Shown one piece after another: positions 15,480 to 27,098 of a stretch of 64,000 nt of DNA. Each line of letters opens with the position of its first letter. Within the stretch, counting starts at the first letter, position 1. Below the pieces are notes generated by a model. The model saw nothing but the letters and a program-made list of their open reading frames with translations. It was not told the DNA's origin and made no database searches. The stretch covers positions 15,935,956-15,999,955 of the forward strand of contig OX457029.1 in the NCBI GenBank assembly GCA_949752745.1, given 5' to 3'. Position numbers and translations under genes: made by a program. Origin of the DNA: Protula sp. h YS-2021. Its lineage: Eukaryota; Annelida; Polychaeta; Sabellida; Serpulidae.

Positions 15480-16403
15480 TTTTCAAGAAATTCTGTCCGT
15501 GTGTTAGGGGCAATCCCTCCTAAGACACGAATCAAATAGCCCCTAAGTCACGGGTATAGACCCTAAGACTGACATATCCGTACGCGTTTTGAAAAAAATT
15601 TGTCCATATGTTAGGGGCGATCCCCCCTAAGATATAGACAAAGTAGCCCCTAAGACCCAGATTTACGCCTAACGGTCGGGCGGGTAACTTTGAAAAGTTG
15701 CCCGTCCGACGGAAAAGTAGCCCGTCTCGGACGGGCGGGCTGGCCCCAAATGCAACACTGATCAACAGTATTCATAAAGGGAACAGAATTTTGACGAAAT
15801 CCTATCCGTGTGTTAGGGGCGATCAATCCTAAGACATGGACAAAATAGCCGGTAAGTCACGGGCATAGCCCCTAAGACCGACATATCCGCACGCGTTTTG
15901 AAAAAATTTTGTCCATGTGTTAGGGGCGATCCCCCCTAAGATATGGACAAAATAGCCCCTAAGTCACGGGCATAGCCCCCAAGACCGACATATCCGCACG
16001 CGTTTTGAAAAATTTTGACCATGTGTTAGGAGCAATCCCCCCTAAGATATGGACAAAATAGCCCTTAAGTCACGAGCATAGCCCCTAAGACCGATATATC
16101 CGCACGTGTTTTGAAAAATGTTGTCCATGTGTTAGGAGCGATCCCCCCTAAGATATGGACAAAATAGCCCCTAAGTCACGGGCATAGCCCCTAAGACCGA
16201 CATATCCGCACGTGTTTTGAACAATTTTGTCCATGTGTTAGGGGCGATCCCCCCTAAGATATGGACAGAATAGCCCCTAAGTCACGGGCATAGCCCCTAA
16301 GACCGACATATCCGCACGCGTTTTGAAAAAATTTTGTCCATGTGTTAGGGGCGATCCCCCCTAAGATATGGACAAAATAGCCCCTAAGACCGAGATTTAC
16401 GTC
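15480..16403. repeat. Tandem array, about 108-bp unit, with TTAGGGG / CCCCTAA hairpins
   Basis: GTGTTAGGRGCGAT recurs near 15,810, 15,919, 16,023, 16,132, 16,237 and 16,342, with more degenerate copies from 15,500. Each unit holds TTAGGGGCGATCCCCCCTAA, whose arms TTAGGGG and CCCCTAA can pair, followed by GATATGGACAAAATAGCCCC and a second CCCCTAAG. The array ends in a (CCGT)n tract that joins directly to the family A element. Confidence 0.85.
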
Positions 16404-16714
16404 TGTCCGTCCGTCCGTCCGTCCGTCCCCTCTTCAAGCTAAGGACTTTGTGGACACCACTTCTATATCAACGAAGCATAATTCAGCTTTCATATTTCAT
16501 ATAGGCAACATATAGGGTATAAAGATGTGCATCGTCAAGGTTTCAGTTTGATCGAAGCAAAATTGACAAAATGACAGGCTTTTAAAAATCGTCATAAATC
16601 GACATATATGCAAACGGAGTGGACTTCAAGGAAGGGTGTCCAGCTTAGATATTGCATAGGGGTAATATTTAGGGTTTCACGGGGGATATTGCTGCTCTCT
16701 GACAGCATCTAGTT
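16404..16714 (+). mobile_element. Helentron-like family A element, partial (3' part)
   Basis: It begins inside a (CCGT)n tract after the 108-bp array, with no 5' head, then one core copy. It ends with GTTTCACGGGGGAT, a TGCTG/CAGCA hairpin and CTAGTT at 16,709-16,714. The next base starts a second family A element. The missing head suggests recombination at the CCGT microsatellite. The Helentron-like label rests on architecture alone; no transposase is present. Confidence 0.6.
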
Positions 16715-17723
16715 ATCCCCCGTGAAACGGAGGGATATAGGTTTGAGATTGTCCGTCCGTCTGTCCGTCCGTCCGTCCGTCCGTCCCCTCTTCAAGCTAA
16801 GGACTTTGTGGACACCACTTCTATATCAACGAAGCATAATTCAGCTTTCATATTTCATACAGGCAAAATATAGGGTATAAAGATGTGCAACGTCAAGGTT
16901 TCAGTTTGATCGAAGCAAAATTGACAAATTGACAGGCTTTTGAAAATCGTCGAAAATAGACATATGTGCACATGTATAGGACTTTGTGGACACCACTTCT
17001 ATATCAACGAAGCATAATTCAGCTTTCATATTTCATACAGGCAAAATATAGGGTATAAAGATGTGCAACGTCAAGGTTTCAGTTTGATCGAAGCAAAATT
17101 GACAAATTGACAGGCTTTTGAAAATCGTCGAAAATAGACATATGTGCACATGTATAGGACTTTGTGGACACCACTTCTATATCAACGAAGCATAATTCAG
17201 CTTTCATATTTCATATAGGCAACATATAGGGTATAACGATGTGCAACGTTGAGGTTTCAGTTTGATCGAAGCAAAATTGACAAATTGACAGGCTTTTGAG
17301 AATCGTCGAAAATAGACATATGTGCACATGTATAGGACTTTGTGGACACCACTTCTATATCAACGAAGCATAATTCAGCTTTCATATTTCATGTAGGCAA
17401 CATATAGGGTATAAAGATGTGCAACGTCAAGGTTTCAGTTTGATCGAAGCAAAATTGACAAAATGACAGGCTTTTAAAAATCGTCATAAATCGACATATA
17501 TGCAAACGGAGTGGACTTCGTGGATTAGATTAGATTACGTAAGATTAATAAAAAATAGATTCGGGTTATATCTGTTCAAAGACAGTTTGTAGTATTGTTG
17601 ATTTGTCGTTCAAGGAAGGGTGTCCAGTTTCCTGTCAATGGTAATCCATTAGCTTAGATATTGCATAGGGGTAATATTTAGAGTTTCACGGGGGATATTG
17701 CTGCTCTCTGACAGCATCTAGTT
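16715..17723 (+). mobile_element. Helentron-like family A element, complete
   Basis: The 5' end is ATCCCCCGTGAAAC, the reverse complement of the subterminal GTTTCACGGGGGAT near the 3' end (about 17,681). A head (GGAGGGATATAGGTTTGAG) is followed by a (CCGT)n tract, then about four tandem core copies of about 179 bp (start points near 16,798, 16,977, 17,156 and 17,334). The 3' end has a TGCTG/CAGCA hairpin and CTAGTT. This order of 5' inverted motif, microsatellite, tandem core, 3' inverted motif, hairpin and short tail matches what is known of pearl elements and non-autonomous Helentrons. It has no coding capacity. Confidence 0.65.
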
Positions 17724-17835
17724 CTTTCTGTTGTGCAGCAGATACGTTCCCGTACACTTCCCATTCCGATCAATTGTCGCCAGAGCAGTTGTCGGGATAC
17801 CGATACTGTCTGCGATGTCCCTAGGCATTCTTTTC

Positions 17836-19074
17836 AGACCAGCCGACTTCGTCGAGCTGAACTTACCACATCAGTGGGGTATCCGTCGTCTGTATGTACG
17901 TGTGTACGCATGCACATACAGCATGTAAACTTTCGCTTAAAATGCTTCGTTTCCCTCAGTTTTGATCAGATTCCTTTAAAATTCTGCGCGAATGCTCTCT
18001 AGACAAGTGTCTCTTTTTTTTTTTTTTTTTGCCGGTCCGCGAAAAATTGGACAAATGGGGACTATTTAAAATTTTTTGGTTGCCAATTTCAAAGTGCTTC
18101 TCCTACAATTTTGATCTCATTGTCTTCAAATTGTGCACAAATGTTTACTAGGAAAATGTCTTTTGAAAAATCACTTTCACGGATTTCTCTAGAGGGCATT
18201 TTAAAATTTTCAAAATGCTTCAAATCCCTGAATTTAGATCGCATTCCTTTCAAATTGTGTACAAATGTTTAGTGGATAGGTCTCTCTTGAAAATTTTTGG
18301 CGATCCAGCAAGAATTGCCCATGTAGGGTGCATTTTTAAAAATTTTTGGTAGCCATTTTTCCAAAATTTGTTAAATTGGGTGCATTTAAGAAAAATTGGT
18401 AGACAATTTTCAAAATACTTCCTCTTAGACAGATTTGATCGGATTCTTTAGGATTTTGAAAGATTGTTCACTAGGTGGTTCTGTCTTAAAAATTTAGTTT
18501 AATGTTTTTATAGCCAATTTTTCATATTTTTTCTTCCACAGTTTTGATCGGATTGCCTTCGAATTTTGCATGAATGTTCACTAGGGTGTCCTTTCTTAAA
18601 AATTGCTTTTTTGGCAGTCCACCAAAAATTGGCTAAACGGGGGGAATGTAAAAAATTGCTTTTCCTCTCACAATAATTGTGATCAGATTATCTTTAAAAT
18701 TTCCTATGAATGTGTGGCAAAAATTTGCCAAATATTCAGCATATGAAAAAATTTTGGCAGCCAATTTTCCAAAGGTTGTTCTTCCACATTTTGATCGGAT
18801 TGGCATCATACTTTCAAAAATGTACACCAGGCGGTCCTCTTTTGAAAAGTTACTTTTTTGGAATTGGCCAAAAAAATTGGCTAAAAGAGGGGGGATTTAA
18901 AAAAAAAAGTAGCAGATTTTCAAAATGTTTTGACTGGATTCCTTTAAATTTGTGTACGAATTATCAATAACCGGTTTTTAAAATATGAATGCTTCTTTTG
19001 GCGACCATGCAAGCCTATTGATACTTGATCCACCAGATCTTGCCTGGTTACAATGTCCCTGGACATTCTTGTTT
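17836..19074 (+). mobile_element. Helentron-like family C element (copy 1)
   Basis: The 5' head AGACCAGCCGACTTCGTCGA is followed by a TGTACGTGTGTACG-type microsatellite. Then come about eight degenerate copies of a core of about 150 bp with recognisable GGATTCCTTTAAATT and GCGATCCGCAAAAATTGG-type phrases. The 3' end is AATGTCCCTGGACATT (a hairpin) followed by CTTGTTT. The 112 bp just before it (17,724-17,835) end in ATGTCCCTAGGCATTC, which looks like another family C tail, so elements may be stacked head to tail. Confidence 0.65.
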
Positions 19075-19500
19075 AGCTTTTTTAACGTTTGATTGTTTTT
19101 AACAGAGTGGGATATGTCACCAATTCGTATTTTTCGTGATAAATAAGGGTTTTGAAAAATACCTCATTTTAAATTGACCTTGAACGTCAAGGTAAAACAA
19201 ATGTACAGATTTCACGACGTCTCATCATCGTCTCTCTTTGTGCCATGTTTCATCTTAGTAGGTCAAATAGCCCATGATGAGTCTTCTGGAACCCACCCGA
19301 GGTGAAAAAAAGGGAAATAAACTTCTGGAATATCTAGCAAAGCGTACCCGTTTGTAAATATTTTTGCAAGGGGGAATAATAAACTAGAATAGGCGGAGAA
19401 TAGAAACACATGATATGTTGTTGTGAACATTATGCAAGACCTTAGGCTGACCGAAATTGTAGATTGTGTTTGTTTTTTCGGGATAGGTGTTTTGCCGGTT
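19075..19500. other. No gene recognised
   Basis: AT-rich sequence with no supported ORF, RNA or repeat. Confidence 0.4.
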
Positions 19501-19509
19501 CGACGATTA

Positions 19510-20085
19510 CAACTGGGACTGGTCGCTGCAGTACGTCAGCATGTCGTGTATGCAGAGCCGACTACGCGTGATGCTCATGAAATCGCCCAGGATCTACCAC
19601 ATAGGCGAATGGTTAGTGCCCACTCCCCCCCCCCCCCTTCCCAACGACCCGCAGTACGTCAGCATGTCGTGTGTGCAGAGCCGACTACGCGTGATGCTCA
19701 TGAAATCGCCCAGGATCTACCACATAGGCGAATGGTTAGTGCCCACTCCCCCCCCCCCCCGCACCCACGGCACGTCAGGATGTCGTGTGTGCAGAGCCGA
19801 CTACGCGTGATGCTCATGAAATCACCCAGGATCTACCACATAGGCGAATGGTTAGTGCCCACTCCCCCCCCCCCCCGCACCCACGGCATGTCAGCATGTC
19901 GTGTGTGCAGAGCCGACTACGCGTGATGCTCATGAAATCACCCAGGATCTACCACATAGGCGAATGGTTAGTGCCCACTCCCCCCCCCCCCCGCACCCAC
20001 GGCACGTCAGGATGTCGTGTGTGCAGAGCCGGCTACGCGTGATGCTCATGAAATCACCCGGCATCTACCATATAGGCGAATGACT
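19510..20085. repeat. Tandem repeat, about 116 bp, five copies, each with a poly-C run
   Basis: ATGTCGTGTGTGCAGAGCCG recurs near 19,541 (variant), 19,663, 19,779, 19,895 and 20,011. Four copies carry an 11-17-base C run. Copies are almost identical, so the array is young or actively homogenised. Open frames on the plus strand are a by-product of the repeat. Confidence 0.9.
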
Positions 20086-20186
20086 AGTCACGGTTGCACC
20101 TCACCCCCTCCCACCTCCACCCCCCTCTACTTACTTTTAAAGCCTGTTTCCCGACACAACATAGTTTCTGTATTGGAAAGAGATAT

Positions 20187-20990
20187 CCATATCATGGTAT
20201 TAACTGCGACATGAAAGAGATACTGATATCATGGTATTAACTGCGACATGAAAGAGATACTCATATCATGGTATTAACTGCGACATGAAAAAGATACTCA
20301 TATCATGGTATTAACTGTGACATGAAAGAGATACTCATATCATGGTATTACTGTGACATGAAAAAGATACTCATATTTTGGTATTAACTGTGACATGAAA
20401 GAGATACTCATATCATGGTATTACTGTGACATAAAAGAGATACTCATATCATGGTATTAACTGCGACATGAAAAAGATACTCATATCATGGTATTAACTG
20501 TGACATGAAAGAGATACTCATATCATGGTATTACTGTGACATGAAAGAGATACTGATATCATGGTATTAACTGTGACATGAAAGAGATACTCATATCATG
20601 GTATTAACTGTGACATGAAAGAGATACTCATATCATGGTATTAACTGTGACATGAAAGAGATACTCATATCATGGCATTACTGTGACATGAAAGAGATAC
20701 TCATATCATGGTATTAACTGTGACATGAAAGAGATACTGTTATCATGGTATTACTGTGACATGAAAGAGATCCTCATATCATGGTATTACTGTGACATGA
20801 AAGAGATACTCATATCATGGTATTTACTGTGACATGAAAGAGATACTCATATCATGGTATTAACTGTGACATGAAAGAGATACTCATATCATGGTATTAA
20901 CTGTGACATGAAAGAGATACTCATATCATGGCATTACTGTGACATGAAAGAGATACTCATATCATGGTATTAACTGTGACATGAAAGAGC
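20187..20990. repeat. Minisatellite, 35-37-bp unit, about 22 copies
   Basis: Units read GACATGAAAGAGATACTCAT followed by ATCATGGTATTAACTGT. A 35-bp form lacks two A residues before CTGT. The two length forms are interspersed. Confidence 0.95.
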
Positions 20991-21179
20991 TGAAACGAAG
21001 CAGACAAATGTAGGAGAGAGTTTCTCAGGTAGATATTAGTTCACTTTGCAATTGCCTGCTAGTAACATGCATGTGTGCAAGGAATGGGCGTATTGCTGCA
21101 GTACAAACTGTGTATTCCGTTCGGCGTGGAAGTACACAATGTGTTCTGACTCGTCTGGCAGTGTTCGATGTGATGTTTC

Positions 21180-21400
21180 CATGCGTCAGTCATACGTCAG
21201 TTATGTGTCAGTGATGTGTCAGTCGTGTGAAAAACGTGGTGTCAGTCATGTGTTAGTCGTGTCAATCATGTATCAAACGTGTCACTCGTGTGTCAAACGT
21301 GTCACTCGTGTCAATCACCTGTCAGTGGTGTGTCAGTCACGTGTCAGTTGTATCATTCATATGCCAATCGTGTGAATCGTGCCAAACATGTGTCAATCTC
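21180..21400. repeat. Degenerate short repeat of GTGTCAGTC type
   Basis: About twenty imperfect repetitions of GTGTCA with RTC, RAC or GTC spacers, roughly 10-12 bp each. Confidence 0.7.
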
Positions 21401-21673
21401 TTCTGCCTTTGCAATCTTTCCTACGATGTATGAGTAAAGAATGTGAAAATGAGATGGAGCAGAAATGTTGATTAGTCAAATTATTCACTTCATTTGATTT
21501 TCCACGTTTTCCATTTTTTACAGTTGTTTATATTGATTTATGCAGATCTAGTGCGACGCATTTCATTTAAGCCAGCCTTCACGAAAGTTGCATTTAACAG
21601 AAAAAAGTAGCGCCATAACTCTGATTTTAAAATAAAATGCATTTAAAAACAAGACTGTGTCTTTGTTTTTCAG

Positions 21674-21890
21674 CGGGGTTCACCACAAGGGCAAGAACTG
21701 TGATCCGCGCGGGAGAGTGGCAGCCATTAAAAAACTGCTGTCTGATAGTGAACAGTTTCTCTTTCCCGATCAGCTAGAGGTCGCTGGCTATCCGCGAACA
21801 CCATCCAAGATGCCTAAGCCGAATGGGGGCTGGGGAGACAGGAGGGACCATGAATTATGTATCAGCTTCACTCAACCGGATCTCCATTGA
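21674..21890 (+). CDS. Possible terminal exon, unrecognised protein
   Basis: A pyrimidine-rich acceptor (TTTGTTTTTCAG) precedes an open frame entered in phase 2 that runs 72 codons to TGA at 21,888-21,890. The segment is more GC-rich than its surroundings and its composition looks coding: it includes HHKGKNCDPRGRVAAIKKLL and later PNGGWGDRRDHELCISF. I do not recognise the family. No upstream exon could be linked, and the sequence to the left is minisatellite. It may be the last exon of a gene entering from the left across long introns, or a relic. Another acceptor and short open segment follow at 22,521. Confidence 0.4.
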
Positions 21891-22244
21891 TGAATGCGTT
21901 GTTATGTAATAATTATAGTAGCTGTTTAGATGATTGTGTGTAAAAGAAGGAAAAATCCGGCTTGCGCTTCGCTTGTGCTAAATGTCTATCCCTTACATGA
22001 TGCTTCAAGCATGTCTAATATAATGCCAAAGTTTGGCTCCACGGCAGCTGTGGTAAAACAAACCTGTGCCACACCGGAGACTAAACCGGTGTTTTTCTGT
22101 GTATGTTTCTCATATTTACAGCCTACGTTTGTACCATTTCCTTAATTTCCTTGTTTTTTTTCAAACAAAGTGTGTCTTACAACCAACGTTTGTTCCCTTT
22201 TCCTTTTTTTAACGAAGTGTGTGTTGCCGTTTTTAATGTGTCTG

Positions 22245-22310
22245 ACATGTTGGCAAGCCGCAGCGTCACTTTGTCTGACATGTTGGCAAGCCGCAGCGTC
22301 TGACATGTTG
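22245..22310. repeat. Short direct duplication
   Basis: TCTGACATGTTGGCAAGCCG occurs twice about 35 bp apart, with a third partial TCTGACATGTTG. Confidence 0.7.
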
Positions 22311-22520
22311 TCGCGCAGGTTAGCGATATTATCGTCATTTCCTTTCTGTTATAAAGGCTTAATTCTGACAAGGGCCACAACCCCGCAGATTCTTCCATTT
22401 GCCCCAGATTTTTTGCTTCGCCGGATGTATGGGGGGGGGAGGGGTAGGGGGTGCTGCTATGGACTGAAAAAGGGCCCGGTGCAGGAAGATATTGTTTGTT
22501 TTATATATATAATGTTGTAG

Positions 22521-22642
22521 GCAATAACCGGCCAATTCGCGTATTGCCTGAAATGTCCGGCAGATATGTGTATTGCTTCAATGGTAGGACAGTTCATGAA
22601 GTTTATCGTTATGATTACAGAGATTTGCCGGACTTGATGTGA
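22521..22642 (+). CDS. Possible short terminal exon, unrecognised
   Basis: A TAATGTTGTAG acceptor is followed by a frame entered in phase 1 that encodes a compact, biased peptide containing RPIRVLPEMSGRYVYCFNG and VYRYDYRDLPDL, ending in TGA at 22,640-22,642. It could be an alternative last exon of the same plus-strand gene as 21,674-21,890. The family is unknown and it may be spurious. Confidence 0.25.
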
Positions 22643-22649
22643 CTTGTTG

Positions 22650-23640
22650 TTTTTTTTTTTTTTAACCAGTGATTTGTTAATAAGTCGTTTGGTAAAGCTA
22701 TTTTTGCTAAGGAAGTCGTGACCGTTTAAGATTTAATAATTGTCTTCGGTTTTCTGCGAGAAGAGTAGGGAGGAGGGGGTATGCTACCATTGGTCCCTGA
22801 TCACAGAAAAATATATATGTATATTTTAAAAAATGCATGTATGTACAAGGACTCTCGCTCGTATTTACGGATCTACAGGGTATATCCCTCACGCTGTATG
22901 TCGTTAATGGTGGCACCATTGAACTGCCACCAATGTCCCCGTTAACTGTGGCACGATTGAACTGCCATTAATGACACCGTTAATTGCGGCACCATTGAGC
23001 TGCAACTAATGTTGCCGTCTCGAAAATCAAAATGCTTCTTATCCTACATTTCTTATTCAGTCCCTCGGTCCGTGTAATCCAAGCTGTTTATTATTATTAA
23101 TATTATTATTATTTATTTTGTACTTTAAATTGATTTTCATAGGAGTAAGCATAACACACGCATCTGCCCTGTTATAATCTCTGTCACTTTTAAATAGAGT
23201 TTTTGACATTTGATACTGAAGTATCATTCCGTTATTTCGAATTCAATTTCTTGAAAATGCAAATTATTAGTGTTATGGAAAAAGTGTTGTTCCTACGAGA
23301 ACAATTCCGCCGTGTTTAGTTGACAATTATCCACGGCCAGGTTTGCACCGTGGGTGTATCTAATAGTAATCCCAAAACCTCTGCTAAACATTTCGACTAA
23401 GTCCTTGTTTTGGGCGTGTCAGTTTGGAGGAGTAGTTGTGGTTGAAGACTACTTTGGCCAGGTAGTTGGCTTATTTTGACCTTGAAGTTACAGTTGTTGT
23501 GAAGCTCTTCAAACCCAATTTCATTTGTGGTATTGTGGTTTTCAGTGATGTACGGATCCATGATGCTCCTTGTTTAAAAGAGGTGGAGATGCTATGTAAA
23601 TATATTGTCGTCAAGGGGCGCCTCTCAAAAGTGGTAGTTT
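22650..23640. other. Intergenic or intronic; small triplicate repeat at about 22,905-23,010
   Basis: The only structure seen is three imperfect copies (about 46 bp) of a phrase like GGCACCATTGAACTGC...AATGNCNCCGTTAA, and an ATT-rich tract near 23,090. No gene is supported. Confidence 0.5.
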
Positions 23641-23642
23641 TT

Positions 23643-24062
23643 AGCCCCCTAGCCGGGGCTTTATGCCCCGGAGGGCGGCTCTTTATTGGGCTCTGTTTGT
23701 CTGTCCGTCCGTCCGTTACCACTCATTCCTCTTACAAGTTTAGGCCATTTGGTCTGATAGTTTACAGGACTCACCCCCATGGTCGAAGCTTGATGCACGC
23801 CAATCTTTTTGGCGGTTGGTTAAAAATTGGAATTTTGGCGAATTTTTTTTAATTTTTCAGCTTGATTGTAAAGTGTGTAAAGCTGTTCTTGTCGACACGA
23901 TATCTGAAATTCAGTTGGACGAATTTCAACCAAAGCTGCAGTGTGACTTGTGTGGAGAAGGATCGTGACCTGATTACCTTCGGCTGGACGAATTTCAACA
24001 AAAATTTGTCTGTAACTTGTATGCAAAGGTGTCACAACCTGGTTAGGTTGGGGTGACCTTGG
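23643..24062 (+). mobile_element. Interspersed element, family E, head plus core
   Basis: It starts with GC-rich interlocking palindromes (AGCCCCCTAGCCGGGGCT, then GCCCCGGAGGGCGGCT), followed by (TCCG)n at about 23,700 and two core copies of about 105 bp that share GGACGAATTTCAAC and GTNACTTGT. The head-microsatellite-tandem layout matches families A, C and D. I could not define a 3' end. Confidence 0.45.
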
Positions 24063-24640
24063 ATTAAAGGTCAACGCCACGGTGATACAAACTGAATTCT
24101 GAATGCTACCGAAGCGTGGTAGCTGCGGTTGCGTATTACGTAGGTGTGGTGTTACTCACAGACACGTACTTCGTAGTTTGCTACTCAAAAGGCAATGCTA
24201 TGAGAAGATTGAAAAAACTTTGACGATGGACATAGTGTTTGGACGTGTTTTAGACAATACTTAAACCTTTGGTTTAAGTTACCGTCCCGACCGGAGTCCC
24301 CGTCAGGTTGGGCTGTAACAAATCGTTTGGTACTATTCACAGTATCACAGTCGGATCGTACCTTAATTTTAAACCGACTCATTGCCGTTTCCGTTTGGGG
24401 GCTGTGCTCTCGATGATAGTTTGTTATGATCCAATTAATAGAAACAAACCTATACTATTTATCCACTCCCCATCCCTCCCCCCCCCCCCCCCCCCGCTCC
24501 TTTTCTTCCTCTGTAACGAGGCATAATGTTGACCTTTCTTCATGTGTTTGGAAAAAATAATCTTTTGAGAACAGTTGTCACGTCACTCCGTGCCTATCCG
24601 CATCCCCTCCAGTACTTGAACAAGAAGTACTGTGTGACAC
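24063..24640. other. No gene recognised; poly-C tract at about 24,479
   Basis: A C run lies at 24,479-24,495. No supported gene. Confidence 0.4.
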
Positions 24641-25140
24641 GGACAGGTGTGGATGAGTGCAGATCGCGATTTTCAGTCAGCAGCCTGTGACAAGGATAGG
24701 TCTGGGTGAGTGCAGATCGCGATTTGCAGCCAGTACCCTGTGACAAGGACAGGTCTAGGTGGGTGCAGATCGCGATTTTCAGTCAGTACCCTGTGACACG
24801 GACAGGTCTGAGTGGGTGCAGATCGTGATTTGCAGTGATTACCCTGTGACACGGACAGGTCTGAGTGGGTGCAGATCGTGATTTGCAGTGATTACCCTGT
24901 GACAAGGACAGGTCTAGGTGGGTGCAGATCGCGATTTTCAGTCAGTACCCTGTGACACGGACAGGTCTGAGTGGGTGCAGATCGTGATTTGCAGTGATTA
25001 CCCTGTGACAAGGACAGGTCTGGGTGGGTGCAGATCGCGATTTTCAGTCAGTACCCTGTGACAAGGACAGGTCTAGGTGGGTGCAGATCGTGATTTGCAG
25101 TCAGTACCCTGTGACACGGACAGGTCTAGGTGGGTGCAGA
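24641..25140. repeat. Minisatellite, 53-bp unit, about nine copies
   Basis: Units read GGACAGGTCTRGGTGGGTGC, AGATCGYGATTTKCAGTSA, then GTACCCTGTGACAMG. Two alternating subtypes (GCGATTTTCAGTCAG and GTGATTTGCAGTGAT) are present. Confidence 0.95.
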
Positions 25141-25144
25141 TGAG

Positions 25145-26150
25145 TCAGTACCTCGTTTTTTGGTTAATGAAGTCCAAACTGGTTGTTGGATTTTTGCAGC
25201 TTTGTTGCAATTTGATGTAATTTGCTATTATCAGTATTAGAAACGGTGGCAGAAATTTCCATGAGTTTTCCATGTTTTGTGGTCTTAGTTGTGATGTGAC
25301 TGGCAACTCATTTCCCTTGTTTTGTTTTGTCAAATCGTTTGAGAAATGGTACATTTCTGCGGCCATTGCATTGAAATTCCCATGTGAAAATCAGAATTAG
25401 GAAGTGCTTCTTGGAGACTCGAATCAAAACAATTATTTATAAAAACAAATCAAAATAAAGGGGTTGTTTGTGTGTAATACGGTGCTTTTAAGTGGCGTTG
25501 GGCTGTCTCGATTATGCTATTTTACCCTGTACTTTTAAAGAGCAAATTGAAAAGCGTACGTACATCAGATGTGTGAGTTGTCTTGCTGCCGTGACCTGGT
25601 GTGGCAGTGTGGAGTGAAAGGAAGAGCGTAGTGAGTCCTCGGTCAGTGACGTATGTAATTGTCTGTCATCATTTGCCGTTTGTAGAGCAGTTCTTATGTG
25701 ATTGGTACGGACTTCACGAATCGTTGTTAGGAAGTCCGCTAAAATTTTAGTTAATTCAATGATGTATTGAAGTCTGAAGTTTGGGAATCAAGCCTTAACA
25801 GATTCGAGTGTTAAGACAATGACAAACAGTGGCACTGTTGTTAGGGGGCGTTATGAATCGTCATTGTGCACTCGATTGTTTCTTTTTGATTGGCACACTG
25901 TAATCAGAGCAGTAAGTTGTTCGTCTCGTTGTGAGAGAGACAGCGAGAGATACAGTCTCTGCTTGTGTGCAAAAATAAGCATATTTGTAAATACACCTTG
26001 ATATTTGCGTGCATTTTTTTTTGCTATGTACCGAACTGTCATATGCAGTGCGTGCCATACATGTTTTAATTTTGTGAGTAACATATTTTGAAGTGATTTT
26101 AACAGTATTCCATCCATAGAGGTTTTAGAATTTAGATCTTTATGTTGTAG
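25145..26150. other. No gene recognised
   Basis: AT-rich sequence with only short fortuitous open frames. No splice-bounded coding segment is seen on either strand. Confidence 0.4.
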
Positions 26151-26157
26151 TCAATTA

Positions 26158-26400
26158 GTGTAGAACACTTATGAGTGTGGATTCTACTTGATGTCATATT
26201 CTACACTTCTGAGTGCGGATTCTACTTGATGTCATATTCTACACTTCTGAGTGCGGATTCTACTTGATGTCATATTCTACACTTCTGAGTGCGGATTCTA
26301 CTTGATTTCATATTCTACACTTCTGAGTGCGGATTCTACTTGATTTCATATTCTACACTCCTGAGAGCGGATTCTGCTTAATATCATGTTCTACACTTCT
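26158..26400. repeat. Minisatellite, 38-bp unit, about six copies
   Basis: Units contain CACTTCTGAGTGCGGATTC followed by TACTTGATGTCATATTCTA. Outer copies are more diverged. Confidence 0.9.
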
Positions 26401-27098
26401 CGTGGTCAATATTAGAACTGATGTTTTAACTGTTGTACTTAATATTTTAAATGCAAGTCTCTTTCTGACATCAAGTTCTGTGAGAAATGTCACAGGTTAT
26501 GCGCTGTGACCCGCAATCTGTGGTATGTAGATTATGAGTGTAGAAAATGTGCTTCATTCAGTTAGTTAAAATGCTAATCTCGTAAAATATTCATCACCCT
26601 CACTTCCCCCCCCCCCCCCCCCCCCCCACTCCAAGCTAGCAAGCTTAAGTTTGTTATTCTAAGTTGTGAAATGTCATTGACGCGATTATCAGTGTCCCAT
26701 ACCTGCAAGATGTGCAGATTCTACTTTCCGGAAAAGTGTCTCAGAATAATTGGTTCAGGTACACATGCCAGTATGTGTATATCTTCTCTATATTAGACAA
26801 TAGTTGGTATTTCAAATTCATTCACGTGGTTACTTCGCAAGGGAATTGGAATTCTGGTGGTGGGATAATTTATGCTTTCAGTTTCACACACTCATAGCTA
26901 CTAAATAAGCGTCCGTTGTAACGTTTTAAACTGCAAAAGAATAAGTGCAGAATTACCGACTATCCACCATTAATTCTCTAAAACTTACTTATCAAATAGA
27001 CCAGCAATTCATTAACCTATTGAATTCTAACTCAGCGTGTATTTGTGAGTGAATTATAAATTATATATATGGTTCATAATACTAGGTACAGTGTATTT
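26401..27098. other. No gene recognised; poly-C tract at about 26,607
   Basis: A C run of about 20 bases lies near 26,607-26,627. The rest is AT-rich with no supported feature. Confidence 0.4.

Noticed and set aside
15500..16400. CRISPR-like regular repeats
   Set aside because: The genome is eukaryotic. Whole units repeat with no unique spacers.
15500..16400. TTAGGGG resembling telomeric repeats
   Set aside because: The word occurs once per 108-bp unit, not in tandem, and faces CCCCTAA as a hairpin.
19423..20214. Overlapping plus-strand ORFs with AEPTTRDAHEIAQDLPHRR-type repeats
   Set aside because: Produced by the 116-bp tandem repeat. The frame changes from copy to copy because 116 is not a multiple of 3.
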